Positions 31,428 to 42,700 of a stretch of DNA of 64,000 nt are shown here, piece by piece (position 1 is the first letter of the stretch; each line of letters opens with the position of its first letter). The DNA is from a virus: the IMG/VR virus record IMGVR_UViG_3300045994_000540, positions 1-64,000 of that record. One strand, given 5' to 3'. Both the position numbers and the translations under genes were made by a program. Below the pieces are notes generated by a model, which did not search any database, was not told where the DNA came from, and worked only from the letters and a program-made list of their open reading frames with translations.

Positions 31428-31525
31428 CAGGGCACGAGTTCGCTCGGGATGGATGCGCCCAACCCGTTTACCGCCAGCACCTGGATGGCAGTGGCGCCCA
31501 CAACTGGGACCGTGTACGCGCTCAT
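31427..31525 (-). CDS. 32-residue Fn3-tail remnant
   Basis: The ORF (MSAYTVPVVGATAIQVLAVN, then GLGASIPSELVP) is coupled by ATGA to the gene upstream and TGATG to the gene downstream. Its last 20 residues resemble the C-terminal end of that upstream Fn3 protein (VVAVNTLGESVPADFTLA). It looks like the remains of a duplicated Fn3 domain, or a minimal translated spacer. Confidence 0.55.
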   Translation of the reverse strand: MSAYTVPVVGATAIQVLAVNGLGASIPSELVP

Positions 31526-32436
31526 GCGAGCGTGAAGTCCGCGGGAACGGACTCCCCGAGCGTGTTGACGGCGACGACACGGGCGGCCACCAGCCCGGCC
31601 GGAACTGTTGCCGACGTCTCGCCGGCGGGAACCTTGTACTCAACCACCGCGCCTGCTGTGTCCAAGGTGGTGACAACGTAGCCGGTGATCGCTGATCCAC
31701 CATTCGCGGGCGATCCCCACGAGCACAACCGCGGAGCGCCCAGGGTTCGGACACGCAAGAATACGGTTGCGCCACTTCCCCCTGGAGTGAGGTTGGCAAA
31801 CATGTCAGCCGAGTTGACCGCGGTGGTTACTGTGCCGGTGTCTGCCCGGAAATAGCCGCGGTTTCCGGTGGCGTGCGAATGTTCTAGAACAGGAACGTCC
31901 GCAGTCGTGCATTGCACCATCGAAATATCATCTCCGATACGCGCGTCAGTCCACACAGAAGCATCATTCGCAGACGAAGAGATCGCAATGACAAAGTCGC
32001 CCAACGCCGCCTGCAACCCGGGAGTGGCATACCAGTAGGTGTTGACTCCGGCCGATTCGGCACTCAGCCCCAAGATCGCCCCCCACGGCGCGGCGGTTCG
32101 ATAAGCGGCAATTATGAACGCGAAGGGACCGCCGGTGGCGGCCGACAAGGGTTGGCTAATCGCAGTTTCCGACGCCGTAGCGATCTTCCACCAAATCTCT
32201 GCGCCGGCTGGCCCTACACCGGCGCCATAAGTTCCCCCGCCACCGCTGATGCTAGCCCCCTGAGTGAAACCGCAGGCAGCAAAGGCGGATGACACTGCAA
32301 CCGGTCGGCCCCACGCCATCGCGACGAGTAGATCACCGGCCTGCCACCCCGCCGGCAACGCGATGTCGAGGGTACCAGTCGGCCCATCGGACCAGCAGGG
32401 AGTTCCTGCGCTGACTAGCGTGATCGCAGCGGGCAT
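31522..32436 (-). CDS. Minor tail protein with a C-terminal Fn3-like domain
   Basis: 304 residues. Residues 1-225 are a Gly/Ala/Ser-rich beta domain; the last 75 (ANGGSAITGYVVTTLDTAG, then ARVVAVNTLGES) show the fibronectin type III pattern common on phage tails, where it is thought to bind carbohydrate weakly. Starts 2 bases before the stop of the gene upstream is passed. Confidence 0.75.
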   Translation of the reverse strand: MPAAITLVSAGTPCWSDGPTGTLDIALPAGWQAGDLLVAMAWGRPVAVSSAFAACGFTQGASISGGGGTYGAGVGPAGAEIWWKIATASETAISQPLSAATGGPFAFIIAAYRTAAPWGAILGLSAESAGVNTYWYATPGLQAALGDFVIAISSSANDASVWTDARIGDDISMVQCTTADVPVLEHSHATGNRGYFRADTGTVTTAVNSADMFANLTPGGSGATVFLRVRTLGAPRLCSWGSPANGGSAITGYVVTTLDTAGAVVEYKVPAGETSATVPAGLVAARVVAVNTLGESVPADFTLA

Positions 32437-32437
32437 A

Positions 32438-33610
32438 TCAAACCACCGTCAGGTTGATGGGGGCCGCAGGTGGGCCAGGGAAGAGTGTCGGCGTGGTCGC
32501 CAACGAGCCGTCATCTTGGACGTGGACGGCGAACCGTGATCCGTTCGGGCTGGTCAGGATCGTCGTAGCCGGCGCGCCACCGCCAAGTTCGACCCATACG
32601 CCAGACCGCTTGGCGTGAAGCACTGAACCGACGATGAGTGGGTAGCTCTCCGGGTAACCTGCTGGATCCGGCAAGGACAGCGCGGTGTCGAGCGTGAACG
32701 ACATGAAGCGCATATTCATGTCGGAGCTCATCGGCTTTCCGGTCACTGCCGGCATACCGGTGTCGCGCCAAGTACGCACCAGAGGCGTGGCCAGGTCCCA
32801 TTCAGACGTTCGCTCGACAACCTCATGCACAAGGCTCGCCGAGGAGTAGATCCCTGGATACACGGTGCGGTACAGCCGCCACGACCGTGCCGCGGTCAGA
32901 TCAATGGCGGCCGAAAGTGTGACGTTGACGGCATAGGACCGGATGCCGGTGTTCACCTGCGGAGGAGAGTTGCCGGGATCAGAACTGCACGGGTCAGCGG
33001 GGACAGTACCCAGGTCGGTGTAGGTGGTCGTCGGAGAGTTGACGATCGCGATCCTGGTGTACCCGGGCTCCGTGGTGCCCATGCGCCAGATCCGAAAGGA
33101 ATCAGCAGCCCCATACGCGGGCAGGTCGAGGACGACCTTCGTGTCGCCAGCCTGCAACCCGATGACGACCGCGGGCCCGAGCGGCGTCTCCTCGGTGCCC
33201 TTGATGGCCGTCAGCCCGTAGTAGTAGATGCCCGGCGTGAGCGTACCGGTTCCTTGGCCGCTGGACAAGCCGGGCATACCTGGAGAGACAAGAAGTGCAG
33301 GTGTGACGAGCTCGGCCTCAGCACTGGCTACCGACTCGTTGCCGAACTCGTCCACAACTGCGTACCGGTAGAAGTACGAGAACCCGCCCTGCATGACGCC
33401 TGCCCCCAGCAGCAAGCCGGTAGTAGGCGCTGGATCCGTCGCCCCGGTATCCGCCCGAACCCTGTAGTGATGGTCGTGAGCTTCTACTGCGGCGAGAAGC
33501 CGGTCCAAAGTCAACCTGTCTAGGCCGGTGAACTTCTGCCCGTCCTCGTTGATGGTTCCCGGGACAGATCCGCCAAAGTGCGACAATTTGAAACGCGGGG
33601 TCAGGCCCAT
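32438..33610 (-). CDS. Minor tail / tail-tip protein
   Basis: 390 residues, beta-rich, with repeated immunoglobulin-like or Fn3-like units (e.g. FYRYAVVDEFGNESVASAEA and IYYYGLTAIKGTEETPLGPA). ATG 33610 forms TGATG with the upstream stop. Position after the baseplate genes suggests a fibre or tip component. Confidence 0.75.
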   Translation of the reverse strand: MGLTPRFKLSHFGGSVPGTINEDGQKFTGLDRLTLDRLLAAVEAHDHHYRVRADTGATDPAPTTGLLLGAGVMQGGFSYFYRYAVVDEFGNESVASAEAELVTPALLVSPGMPGLSSGQGTGTLTPGIYYYGLTAIKGTEETPLGPAVVIGLQAGDTKVVLDLPAYGAADSFRIWRMGTTEPGYTRIAIVNSPTTTYTDLGTVPADPCSSDPGNSPPQVNTGIRSYAVNVTLSAAIDLTAARSWRLYRTVYPGIYSSASLVHEVVERTSEWDLATPLVRTWRDTGMPAVTGKPMSSDMNMRFMSFTLDTALSLPDPAGYPESYPLIVGSVLHAKRSGVWVELGGGAPATTILTSPNGSRFAVHVQDDGSLATTPTLFPGPPAAPINLTVV

Positions 33611-34056
33611 CAGAGTCCTCCAAAACCAGTTGGTCGAGTTTCAAGAACCTGAGCATCCGTCGAGACTTCCTGGCCCAAGTCTTTATATGCGATGCCCGCG
33701 AAGATGAAATGATGTTGTAGGACTGCCCCGATCGAGCCAGACTTGACGCCAATATAGACGTAGGCGCCGATGTAGTTCCCCTTAGGGTTGCGGTGCCACT
33801 GCCAGACGCCTGTGTTGCAGTCGGGGATCCACCCGCTGCTCGAGTCGTAGTCGGTTCTGATCGCGGTGCTTGTCGCGATCGCGGGCGGCGCCATGAACGC
33901 GACCTCGAACATAATCGGCTCAGCGATTCGCACCGAGGTCGTGCCCTTTGTGTCGATGGTGTGCGTCGAAAAGGCCAGCCGTGCGGAGTTCTGCTGCTGG
34001 GCCGCTCGAGCAGCGTTGCCGGACTCCTGGGCGACGATCAGGTCGAAGAACCCCAT
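33610..34056 (-). CDS. Minor tail protein
   Basis: 148 residues beginning MGFFDLIVAQESGNAARAAQ; ATG 34056 forms TGATG with the baseplate gene stop. Beta-rich C-terminal part (GAYVYIGVKSGSIGAVLQHH). No family recognised; structural by context. Confidence 0.65.
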   Translation of the reverse strand: MGFFDLIVAQESGNAARAAQQQNSARLAFSTHTIDTKGTTSVRIAEPIMFEVAFMAPPAIATSTAIRTDYDSSSGWIPDCNTGVWQWHRNPKGNYIGAYVYIGVKSGSIGAVLQHHFIFAGIAYKDLGQEVSTDAQVLETRPTGFGGL

Positions 34057-36335
34057 CAGGGCGTCTCCCCCAGTCCGCCACGGGACCACTCGGGGCCGCC
34101 CTGAAGAGTGTCGACGTAAGCGATCGTCGTGGAGTTCAACGTAGCCTTGTCCATCGCCCATTTTCCGTCGGGGTCGTCACCGAGCCAGTATGTGGCCAAC
34201 GTGTACTCCCAGTTGCCGCTCGACAGGTCGTTGTTGCTGCTGATGCCCTTGACGTAGTGGACGAACCCTTCCGAGGTGGTGCGCTCGAAGACCTGGATCT
34301 GGTCGTCGATCTGGATCCCTGGGAACGCAGAGATGATGACCCGGTCTTGGCGGTACGTGAAGAGTTGGCGGACGGCGATCAGGTCGGCCATCACGCGCGC
34401 CTCGCCGATGTTCGCCAGGTGCTGGTCGGTCCATCCGGAGATGCGCCGCATGCCGGTCGGGTTGGGGTTGTAGCCGCCGACCATTGCCCCCAGCTTCCCC
34501 ACCTCGTTGGCAACAAAGATCCCCTCACGAACGTTGCGCGACTGGATCGAAGCGTCCAGACCAAGAAGCACCTGGCGCTCGTCGATAGTGAACAAGCGGT
34601 TCGTACGGCCCGGGTTGGGTGCCATTCCGCCGATCCAATTGCCCTTCGACCAAATATTCGGCATGCGCCATTGAGCCGCGCCGGTCTCGTCAATGAAGAA
34701 TATAAACCCCACCATATCAGCCACGTAGCGAATCGTGTCAGCAAGACTTTTCTTATCAAAGTTCGCCGCGGTCATCTGCTCCGGAGGTGCCGTTCCTGTC
34801 TGTAGAAAATCACCCCAGACGCGACCCGGGACAACAGCACCCAGCACATCGGTATCCGGGCAAGCCGGAGCGAGAAGGTGCCGGCTTCCGTCGCTGTGCA
34901 ACTGATAGGAGTCCGACGGCCAGTAAAGCCCTGCCCACGCGCAGCAGAGCTTCACTATGTCCGTAAAATCCAGGATCATGCCGGGGTTCGACCCTGCCGG
35001 CCCCGGCGTAAGGTTGACCTGGGAAATGTCGGTAACAACATTGGAGCGATTGACCGGGCCCCACGCGGCAACCTCACGGATCCCCGCACGGTACTTCTGC
35101 CCCGGCAATCCGAAGTCCTGCAAGTTGCCGAGCCATAAACGGACCAACTGAACCTCGGCGATCGGACCAATCTCGATGACATGCTCTCCCTCACCGCCCA
35201 AGCCGCCCACCGACGCCACGTATGGAACTCCGACTTCATACCGGCCACGACCGTCCCGCTCGTAGGGCATCCGCGCCCCCCCCACCCAGGCCCCGCCCAC
35301 CTTCACGGAGATGTACGCGTTGTAGCCGGAGCCAACAGTCCAGAAGCGAACCTGCGAGACGGTGCCGGAGACTGCGAAGTCGACGTACTCGTACGCGGAG
35401 CGATACCCCGACGACGCGTTGCCGACGCTGAGCCAATAGCTTGCTGGGTTGTTATCGAACGCCTCCGCCAACGCATGCCCATAGACCCTGGCCCCCACGT
35501 ACGCACTCTCCGGCCACAGATCATCACCGCTGCCGACCGCGGACGCGGCCAGGCGTTCGGTGTTGTTCGTTGTCACGGTCCGCTGAGTCTGGGTGGTGAT
35601 CTTCTCCGACCAGTCACGGAACGTCGTCGGGTAGAAGTCGTCCGGGACGACGGGCAGGAAACTCATCTGATCCATGAGGAGTCGCCCCGTATCGCGACAG
35701 GTGCACGACAACGTGCCATCAGCGGAAAGCTTGACCTCATCGATCATCCAGACCCCGGTCAATGTCAGGTGCGGATCAACCTCAGGTGCCACGCTGGCGT
35801 CAAACCCGTAGCCTTCAAATGTGCGTAAAATGTTGTCCGGCATCAGCATATTCACCCACTCGTTCGGGGTATGCCCCCAACGTGCGGAGAACTTCGCCGT
35901 GCCGCGGCCCGCCGTAAAATATCCGGGACGGTCCAGGTCCATGTTTTGTGGCTTCTGGCCCAGCGGCAGCGGCGAGGTGTTGTAGAACTCGATGGTGGCC
36001 GACGCGACGTCGGTGTCAGTGGAGCGTGACCAGGAGATGCTGGCGACGTTGGGGAGCTCCTTCGGCGCATCCTCAGCCGTAAACAAGAAGTCGGCGTACG
36101 TGTTAGTGATGGGCTCACCGTGGGTGGGGTCAATCCCTGACGGGTACGGGTTGAACGACGGTACGTCGCCGCCGAAGATGGCCGGCACCCGGCGGAACGT
36201 CGACTGCATCGCGAACGTGTCCAGACGCATCTTCGGGTGCTGCACGGTGACCCGCCCGAACGGGCGCCGCTTGCTCCCCGTATAGTCCCCCGAGCGCCAG
36301 ATCTTCTCCATGTCGTCCGGCAGGTTGCCCCTCAC
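34056..36335 (-). CDS. Large baseplate / minor tail protein
   Basis: 759 residues starting at GTG 36335 (GTGA overlap). Position directly after the Dit-like gene, size, and beta-rich content with a GVWMIDEVKLSADGTLSCTC segment fit a tail-associated hub (Tal-like) of long-tailed actinophages. A jelly-roll-like galactose-binding type module may lie in residues 300-420 (NPASYWLSVGNASSGYRSAY; VSQVRFWTVGSGYNAYISVK). The part coding 34.6-34.8 kb has lower GC. Confidence 0.75.
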   Translation of the reverse strand: MRGNLPDDMEKIWRSGDYTGSKRRPFGRVTVQHPKMRLDTFAMQSTFRRVPAIFGGDVPSFNPYPSGIDPTHGEPITNTYADFLFTAEDAPKELPNVASISWSRSTDTDVASATIEFYNTSPLPLGQKPQNMDLDRPGYFTAGRGTAKFSARWGHTPNEWVNMLMPDNILRTFEGYGFDASVAPEVDPHLTLTGVWMIDEVKLSADGTLSCTCRDTGRLLMDQMSFLPVVPDDFYPTTFRDWSEKITTQTQRTVTTNNTERLAASAVGSGDDLWPESAYVGARVYGHALAEAFDNNPASYWLSVGNASSGYRSAYEYVDFAVSGTVSQVRFWTVGSGYNAYISVKVGGAWVGGARMPYERDGRGRYEVGVPYVASVGGLGGEGEHVIEIGPIAEVQLVRLWLGNLQDFGLPGQKYRAGIREVAAWGPVNRSNVVTDISQVNLTPGPAGSNPGMILDFTDIVKLCCAWAGLYWPSDSYQLHSDGSRHLLAPACPDTDVLGAVVPGRVWGDFLQTGTAPPEQMTAANFDKKSLADTIRYVADMVGFIFFIDETGAAQWRMPNIWSKGNWIGGMAPNPGRTNRLFTIDERQVLLGLDASIQSRNVREGIFVANEVGKLGAMVGGYNPNPTGMRRISGWTDQHLANIGEARVMADLIAVRQLFTYRQDRVIISAFPGIQIDDQIQVFERTTSEGFVHYVKGISSNNDLSSGNWEYTLATYWLGDDPDGKWAMDKATLNSTTIAYVDTLQGGPEWSRGGLGETP

Positions 36336-36766
36336 GGCGTCGGCCCCCCGTCGCCGACAGTTGCACTGGACACCGAGATGACGATGGCCGTGATGGTGTA
36401 CGTGTGATACCAGTAGCGACCCACGCGCATCTTGTCCCCCGGATCCGGTTTGAACTCCTGCAGCACAAGAATGAGCCGACGCCCGAAATGGTCCCAGAGG
36501 AACAGCCTGCCTTGGCGGTCGTAGACCCAAGACCGCAACGCCTCATAATGGGCAGCATCCTTGATGGCCCCCGTGAACGACCAGCTGGACGGCTGGCGCA
36601 TCCCCTCCCACATGAGCACCTGCCCGTCGACGGCCGTCGTGCCCTTGGAGGTGATCGTGCGGATCGGGAACGGCGACGTCATGGCGTGCGGGTTCCACGC
36701 GAACGTGTACGTGCCGGCCGGCGTCGGATCACTAGGATCCTGGAACTTCCAGCGGAGGACGCCCAT
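36332..36766 (-). CDS. Distal-tail-like minor tail protein
   Basis: 144 residues. The segment SWSFTGAIKDAAHYEALRSW followed by RLFLWDHFGRR is typical of the small minor tail proteins encoded just after the tape measure in actinophages. ATG 36766 forms TGATG with the tape-measure stop. Confidence 0.8.
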   Translation of the reverse strand: MGVLRWKFQDPSDPTPAGTYTFAWNPHAMTSPFPIRTITSKGTTAVDGQVLMWEGMRQPSSWSFTGAIKDAAHYEALRSWVYDRQGRLFLWDHFGRRLILVLQEFKPDPGDKMRVGRYWYHTYTITAIVISVSSATVGDGGPTP

Positions 36767-39700
36767 CAGATCTTCCTTCCGGTGGAGGCCATGACGACCT
36801 GCGCGCCAGCCCCGAGATACGTCTTCAGGTACTCGACCACCTGCTCGAGCGGGGCGCCGTTGATGTTCACCACGTTGTTCGAGTTGGAGTAGTCACCCAC
36901 CTGGGTGGGCGCGCCCGACTGCATGGCACGGCGCACCTCGTAAATGGTGGGCAGCTTGATGTCCCCGATGTTGAACTGCCCCTGCAGCGCGTCGCCCGCC
37001 GACTTCAGCAGCTTGTCAACCTGGTCGAGATCTTCCTGCTGCTGGCGGGTCTTCACGGCGATTGCCGCCAGCCGGTCATGCTCGCTCTGCAGGTAGCCGA
37101 TGTACGCCGTGTGGGTGATCCGACCCAGGTCTTCAGCGGTCTGCAGGTCGGAGATGCGCTGGCTGAACGCCGCCTGCTCTGCCGATGCCTGCGTGTGCTT
37201 CAAGTCCAGGGAGTCCTGGCTGAGTGTGTCGACACCCTGCCCAGATGCCCGATCTGCAGCGAGCTGGTCCTGGGCCTTCTTGACATCGTTGATCGCCTGC
37301 GCCACTGGGTCAGTGATGTCCGACCCCAGCTGGCGGAGCCGGTCTACCTGGTCGCGTTCCTGCTGAGCGAACTCAGCCTTCGCCTCCACCAGCGCAGTCG
37401 ACGCGTTCCAGTAGTCCTCAGTGCCCACCCTCGTCAGACCCAGATTCCGCGTCGCAATCTCGATACCAACCTTGGCCTTGTCGATGCCGGACCGGTCGCC
37501 GGCGATCGAGTGGCTGTCGACCGAGTTGGCGATCCCAACCACATTTGCGGCCTGCTGAAGGTTCAGTTGCGTGATCTGGTCCCGATACTGGCCCGCCTGC
37601 GCATCCCCCGCCGGCAACTGAGCCATCAAGTTTTGCGTGTTGGCGATCTCCTGGGCTGTCCGGGCGAGCTTGTCGCGAGGGTCAATGTTGGCCATCCGGT
37701 TGGCATTTTGCCCGGCGATGACGGCGCTTACGTACGCGTACTGAGCGTCCGTGACCGCCTTCTGTCCTGCCGAAAAAGCGGCCGTATCCTTCGTGAGCAC
37801 CGTCAGTGCGAGCTTGGCGTTATCTAGTGAGGCGGCCGCCATGCCAATCGAGTCGCCAGGGTTGATGTTCTTCAGGTTATTGTTCTGCTGCCGGCTCAGC
37901 GACTCCATCTTGTCGCTGTAGTCCTTCGTGTTCTGAGCTTGCTGGGTAGCCATCTCCCCGGCGGCAAGTTGGGAGTTCAGTGCGGCAACCCGGTCCGCCG
38001 CAGATTGTTCGATCGCGGCCTGCGCGGCTGCCGCTTTTTTATATGGGCGAGAATCGTTGTCGTTTAACTTCCCTTTTGGCCACGGATTTTGCGCCAATTG
38101 AGCCTCAGTGTCTGAGGAGATCTTCGCCATACCTTCACTGCGAATGTTAGCTTGCTGCGTTCTTTCTGCATCGAGAACAGACTGGTCAATTGCGTTCGCG
38201 CCGTGGATGTTGTCTGGAGTCAGATAAGACTTCTGCATGCCTGCAGCCGCCTGTAGATCGGTTACATTTGCATTGTACACGGCTACCTGCCCGGCGGTAA
38301 CCTGGGCACCCGCGTGAGTCAGAATCCTTGCATCCTTCTCAGTCACGTAAGGGTGACTTTTGATGATCTTAGTCGCCTTGTCTTGCGCTTCTTGTAGGCC
38401 TTTAAGACCTACTGCTGCGCCCTGCGACTTACTGCCCGTATCAGCCTCAACTCCAGCTGCGGCTGCCGCTGCCTGGGTCGCCAACCCGTCAAAGATTATC
38501 GCTGCGTCGAGCTTTTGAGGACTGTATGTTTTCAACATCTCAGTGATCTTTTCCCCGACGAGCGAGTTTAGTTTTGCTTTTCCCTCCGGCGTCAGGCCAG
38601 GCGCCGCTTTATCTGCTACGTCCTGCGACGTCGCAATAAGCGTATTCAGCTCATCCGGGGTAATGACGTTATCTGCAAGAACAGACTGAAGGCGTGATGA
38701 AATATTTCTTTGAATTGCGTCAGATACTGCTTTGCTCTGATCTGCGCTCAATAGCGTTGCGTCAGAGTTGCCTTGAGCTTCCGCTGCCATCTTCACAGTC
38801 TTATACTGATCAGCCCCAGGAGGCGGGCCAGCAGGATCAACCTGCCCATTCGGAAGATACCTAGTGGCAGCAAGAGGATCGGGCGTGACGTTACTCGCGA
38901 AGAATCCGGCCGTATCGCCAATTGCAGAAAGTGTTGCAGAACCGATGTCAAGAACCAGTTGATCTCGCTGCGCAGGTGAAACGACAGCGACGGCATTCGG
39001 AGTACCGTTGGCACTATCAACGATATCGCCAATCGCCTTGTTAAGTACCTCGAGCGACTGCGCCGCAGTATAGGATTTCGTTTTTAGTATGTCCAACCCG
39101 GCAGTAATACCCTCAGCGCTAAAGTCACCGTTGAAAACACCGTCACCCTCGGTAGCCTTCGTATGTGCCCTGTCGTATGCCGCTGCACGTTCTGACTGAA
39201 AGACCGACTGCTTCTTCAATTCGCCATAGTCGGCGCCGGTCGTAATCGTTGCGATGGCCGCCGACGGAGCTCCGAGGATGTTGCTCCACGACATCGTGGT
39301 CATCTTCTCGAGTTCCTTCGCGGCATTTTCCGCGGCAGCTGCAGCGTCCCTCATTTTTTGGCCCGAGTCGGCCGCCGCTCCCTGGAGACTTACGTCCACG
39401 ACTGCCTGGTCGGCCGTTTGCTTGTTCTGATAGCCGGCTACCGCCAGGCCTGCCACGATTGCGCCCGCGATGACAGCAGCGCCCTGGGGCGTGATCGCCA
39501 ACGCCCACGCCTTTCGCAGCAGGCCGGGACCGCTTGCTGCAGCACCCACCACGGCCGCTTCCCGCGCAACCGAACTCCCGGCAACCGCAGGAGCGGCGCT
39601 TGCCGCAGCGGCCGCCACAGACCGCTCTGCCTGGAGAGCAGCGGTGGCGCTGCGGCGAGCCGCCAAGGCCTCAGTCTCGGCATTCATGGCGGCGTACCCG

Positions 39701-42700
39701 GAAGCCTGCGGCCTGGACGCAGAGGCAACGTAGACCGGCGGCAACGCCGTCGCCGCCGCGCGACCTTGATTCCATGCCGTCGCCGCATTTGCTTCAGCAC
39801 TTGCCGTCCCGCCAAAGCGATTCCGCAAAGAGGCAAACATGGTGGACGGCACAAGTATCGGCGCAGTCGCGGCCGCCGCACCTACTACTGCACGCTCAGT
39901 AGCAACAGCAACTTGCGTACTTCGATAACCAATTCCTCCGACAGCCTGGACAGCTCTCGTAACCATTCCGGCTGGCGCCAACTTTTGAAAAAGGAGTGCC
40001 GCCAGGTAGATCTCACCTAGCGCAAGGGCAATCGAGCGCATCGGTCGAGGAAGGAGGTTAAACACATTGAGCAAGTTGGTGCCGGCCACAAGAAGCTGCC
40101 GGGTGCCATCAATAATCAGAACAATCCAGTCCAAAATGCCAGTCCCCGTCAAGGAAATCCCAAACTCAAGGAACGTCGACCCAAGCTCCTTCAACCGTGA
40201 CCCGATGTTCAACATCACCTCGTCGAACGCACGCTCCCCGTTGCCAGGATCGCTCGTCGATCCCTTGGCTAAAGCCTCGATCTGCGACCAGTTCTGCAAG
40301 GTGATCGTGGCGACCTGCTGAGAACCGCCCTTACCGAACGAAGCAGTGAAGTCGTTCGTCTGCGCCTGGGTCAGGTTCATCTTCGACATCGCCGCGAAAA
40401 TCTCTTCGTTGTTCTTCAAGCCACTAGTGTCCAAGCCGGCAGCTTGTGCGGCCTTCGCCACCACCTGGAACTCGCGCGACATGACCTGACGGAACTGGCC
40501 CGCCGTTCCCTCAGGGTTCTGCCCCGTCGTGGCAGCAGTCTGGGCAACTATCGCCATCAACTGTTCCGGGCTGAACCCGGCCGACTTACCCAGGGTCGCG
40601 ATATTCGCGGTCGCCCCGAGAATCTCCGTCTGACCCTGGCCTGTGTGCTTGGCCATATAGGTGACGGCATCCTCAAGAACTGTGGCGCGTTCATTGCCCC
40701 ACCCGAAAGCACGCAAGGCACCAGCGAGTTGAGTGTTAACCGTCAACGGATCCGCACCTGAAACCCGCGCCACACGCATAGCTATCGTGGTTGCATTTTT
40801 AGCGAGCGCCTCCTGCTGCTTCTGAGGAGCGTCCGCCACGCCATACAGACCCAGGGCCCGCGTACCCGCCTCGACGCCCACCGAAGGGGAAAACCCTGCT
40901 TGCGCCGCTGTTGCAGACAAAGATGAAGCAAGCCCGGCATTTTCTGCACGGTTGCGCCCGGTAGCAATATTGAGGTTCGTCAGCGCGCCCTCGTACGCAA
41001 TGGTCTCCTGGGTGATCGACGCGAGTGCGTTTTGCAGCAGGGTCATTGCACGGTACGCGACACCATAGAACAGGGCAATGCGAGCCGTCTGGGCAACCAT
41101 CTCGAAGAACGGCTTGCCGGGTTCTCCATTTGCACCGCCGCCCATCCCGAAGCCCTTTTTCAGTTGCTCCTTGATGCTCACCCGTGTTTCCATTGCTGGT
41201 AATTGCGCCAGCCAACCCGCGGAGTTCAAAGGTGGTACCAAAGGCTCGCCGTTAGCGCGAACTGCAGGGTCTCTAGGCTGGATATGCGCCATCCGGGCCG
41301 ACATATCGATCCCGAAGTTCAGCCTAGCCTCAGCAGCAGTAGGGAGCGGATCGCCCTGGTTCCCAATACGCCGACTCGAACCGGGACCCGAAGCCGGATC
41401 GCTGTACCGAGTCTTGTTGGCCCGATACTGGGCTTTCATCTCCGCCCGGACGCGGCTGACTTCCTGCAGATCGGCGATCTCTGCCGGATAGGCCTTCTTT
41501 AGCTGGCCCCTCAGGCCGTCCCATTGCACGGACGCGAACCGGGACGGCCCAGTATTCGTGCTCAGCGGTACTTCCCGCCCGATTGACTGCACCATGCCGT
41601 AGTTGCGCCGCGCAACCTGCGCGTTACTCGCCGCCTCGTCGAGTTTCGCCTTAGCGTTCGCCTCAACCCGCCGCGCAACACTCAGTGACTGAACCCCTGG
41701 CCCACTGACGGCACCCGACTCAATCTGCGTACGCCTTGAGACTGCCGACGCATAGGACTCCTGCGCCTTCGCGGCTGCCGCGTTGGCCTTGTCGAGGTCC
41801 ATGAGTGAACGAGACTTCAGCAGCGGCCTCGGTACCGCCCCCGCGCGCACATCCGCGCGCCGCAGGGCCTCCTGATCGGCGGCCGCCTGCGTCTGGGACG
41901 GGATCGCCCCAACCTGGCTGTCAACCCGGCTTTTCGCCTGACCGTTCAGGATCTGGCGCTGCTCCTCGAAGGTGAGCAGCTGATCCGGCGGGATCGCGGC
42001 GCGCCGCTCCGGGGTCAGCCCGCCCTCGGGATACCGGGTGGCCACCGCCTGCAACCGCTCAGCATCCGTCTGAGTACGAGCACCCATCGGACGATTCACC
42101 CGTCGAGCTGCGATCTCCAACTTGAGCGCAGCGAGCTCCTCCGCGCGAACCTCGTTGCTCTCACGGATCGCCTTGGCCTCATTCGTGCGCAGGTCCTTAA
42201 CCCGCTTGATTTCTGCCCGGTCATCCTCCCTGACGGCAGCGATGTCCAACTTGTTGGTCTTGTTGAACGCATCCACCTCAGGTAGGGATATCCCGAACTG
42301 GGCAGACATCTCGCTGGCTGTGGCACCCTTGCCGCGGGCGGTGATCATGTCCTGCCGCTTGCCGGCGATCTCGGCTGCCCGTGTGCTGGCCTGGGTGGCC
42401 GCTGCATTCAGTGCATCAGCCGCGGCCTGCTGCTCGGCGACAGCGTCCTTATCGGCCTTTGCCTTAACGGCCGCAGCGTCCCTGGTGGCCTTGGTCTTGT
42501 CATCCTCCTTGGCGGAGGAAATTGCGACCCTGTTTTCCCTGTTGAATGCGGACACATCAGGTAGCGTCATCCCGAACTTTGACGCCATCTCGCTTACTGT
42601 CGCACCGTTCGCGCGAGCAGTGATCATCTGCTGCTGCTGGGCAGCGGACATTTTCTTGGCGGCAGTGGCAGCGTCAGCACGAGCGACAGCTTCAGCCTTG

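Noticed and set aside
40070-40320. Plus-strand ORFs inside the tape measure as cargo genes
   Set aside because: All are antisense shadows without ribosome-binding sites; the minus frame is open for 2,573 codons.
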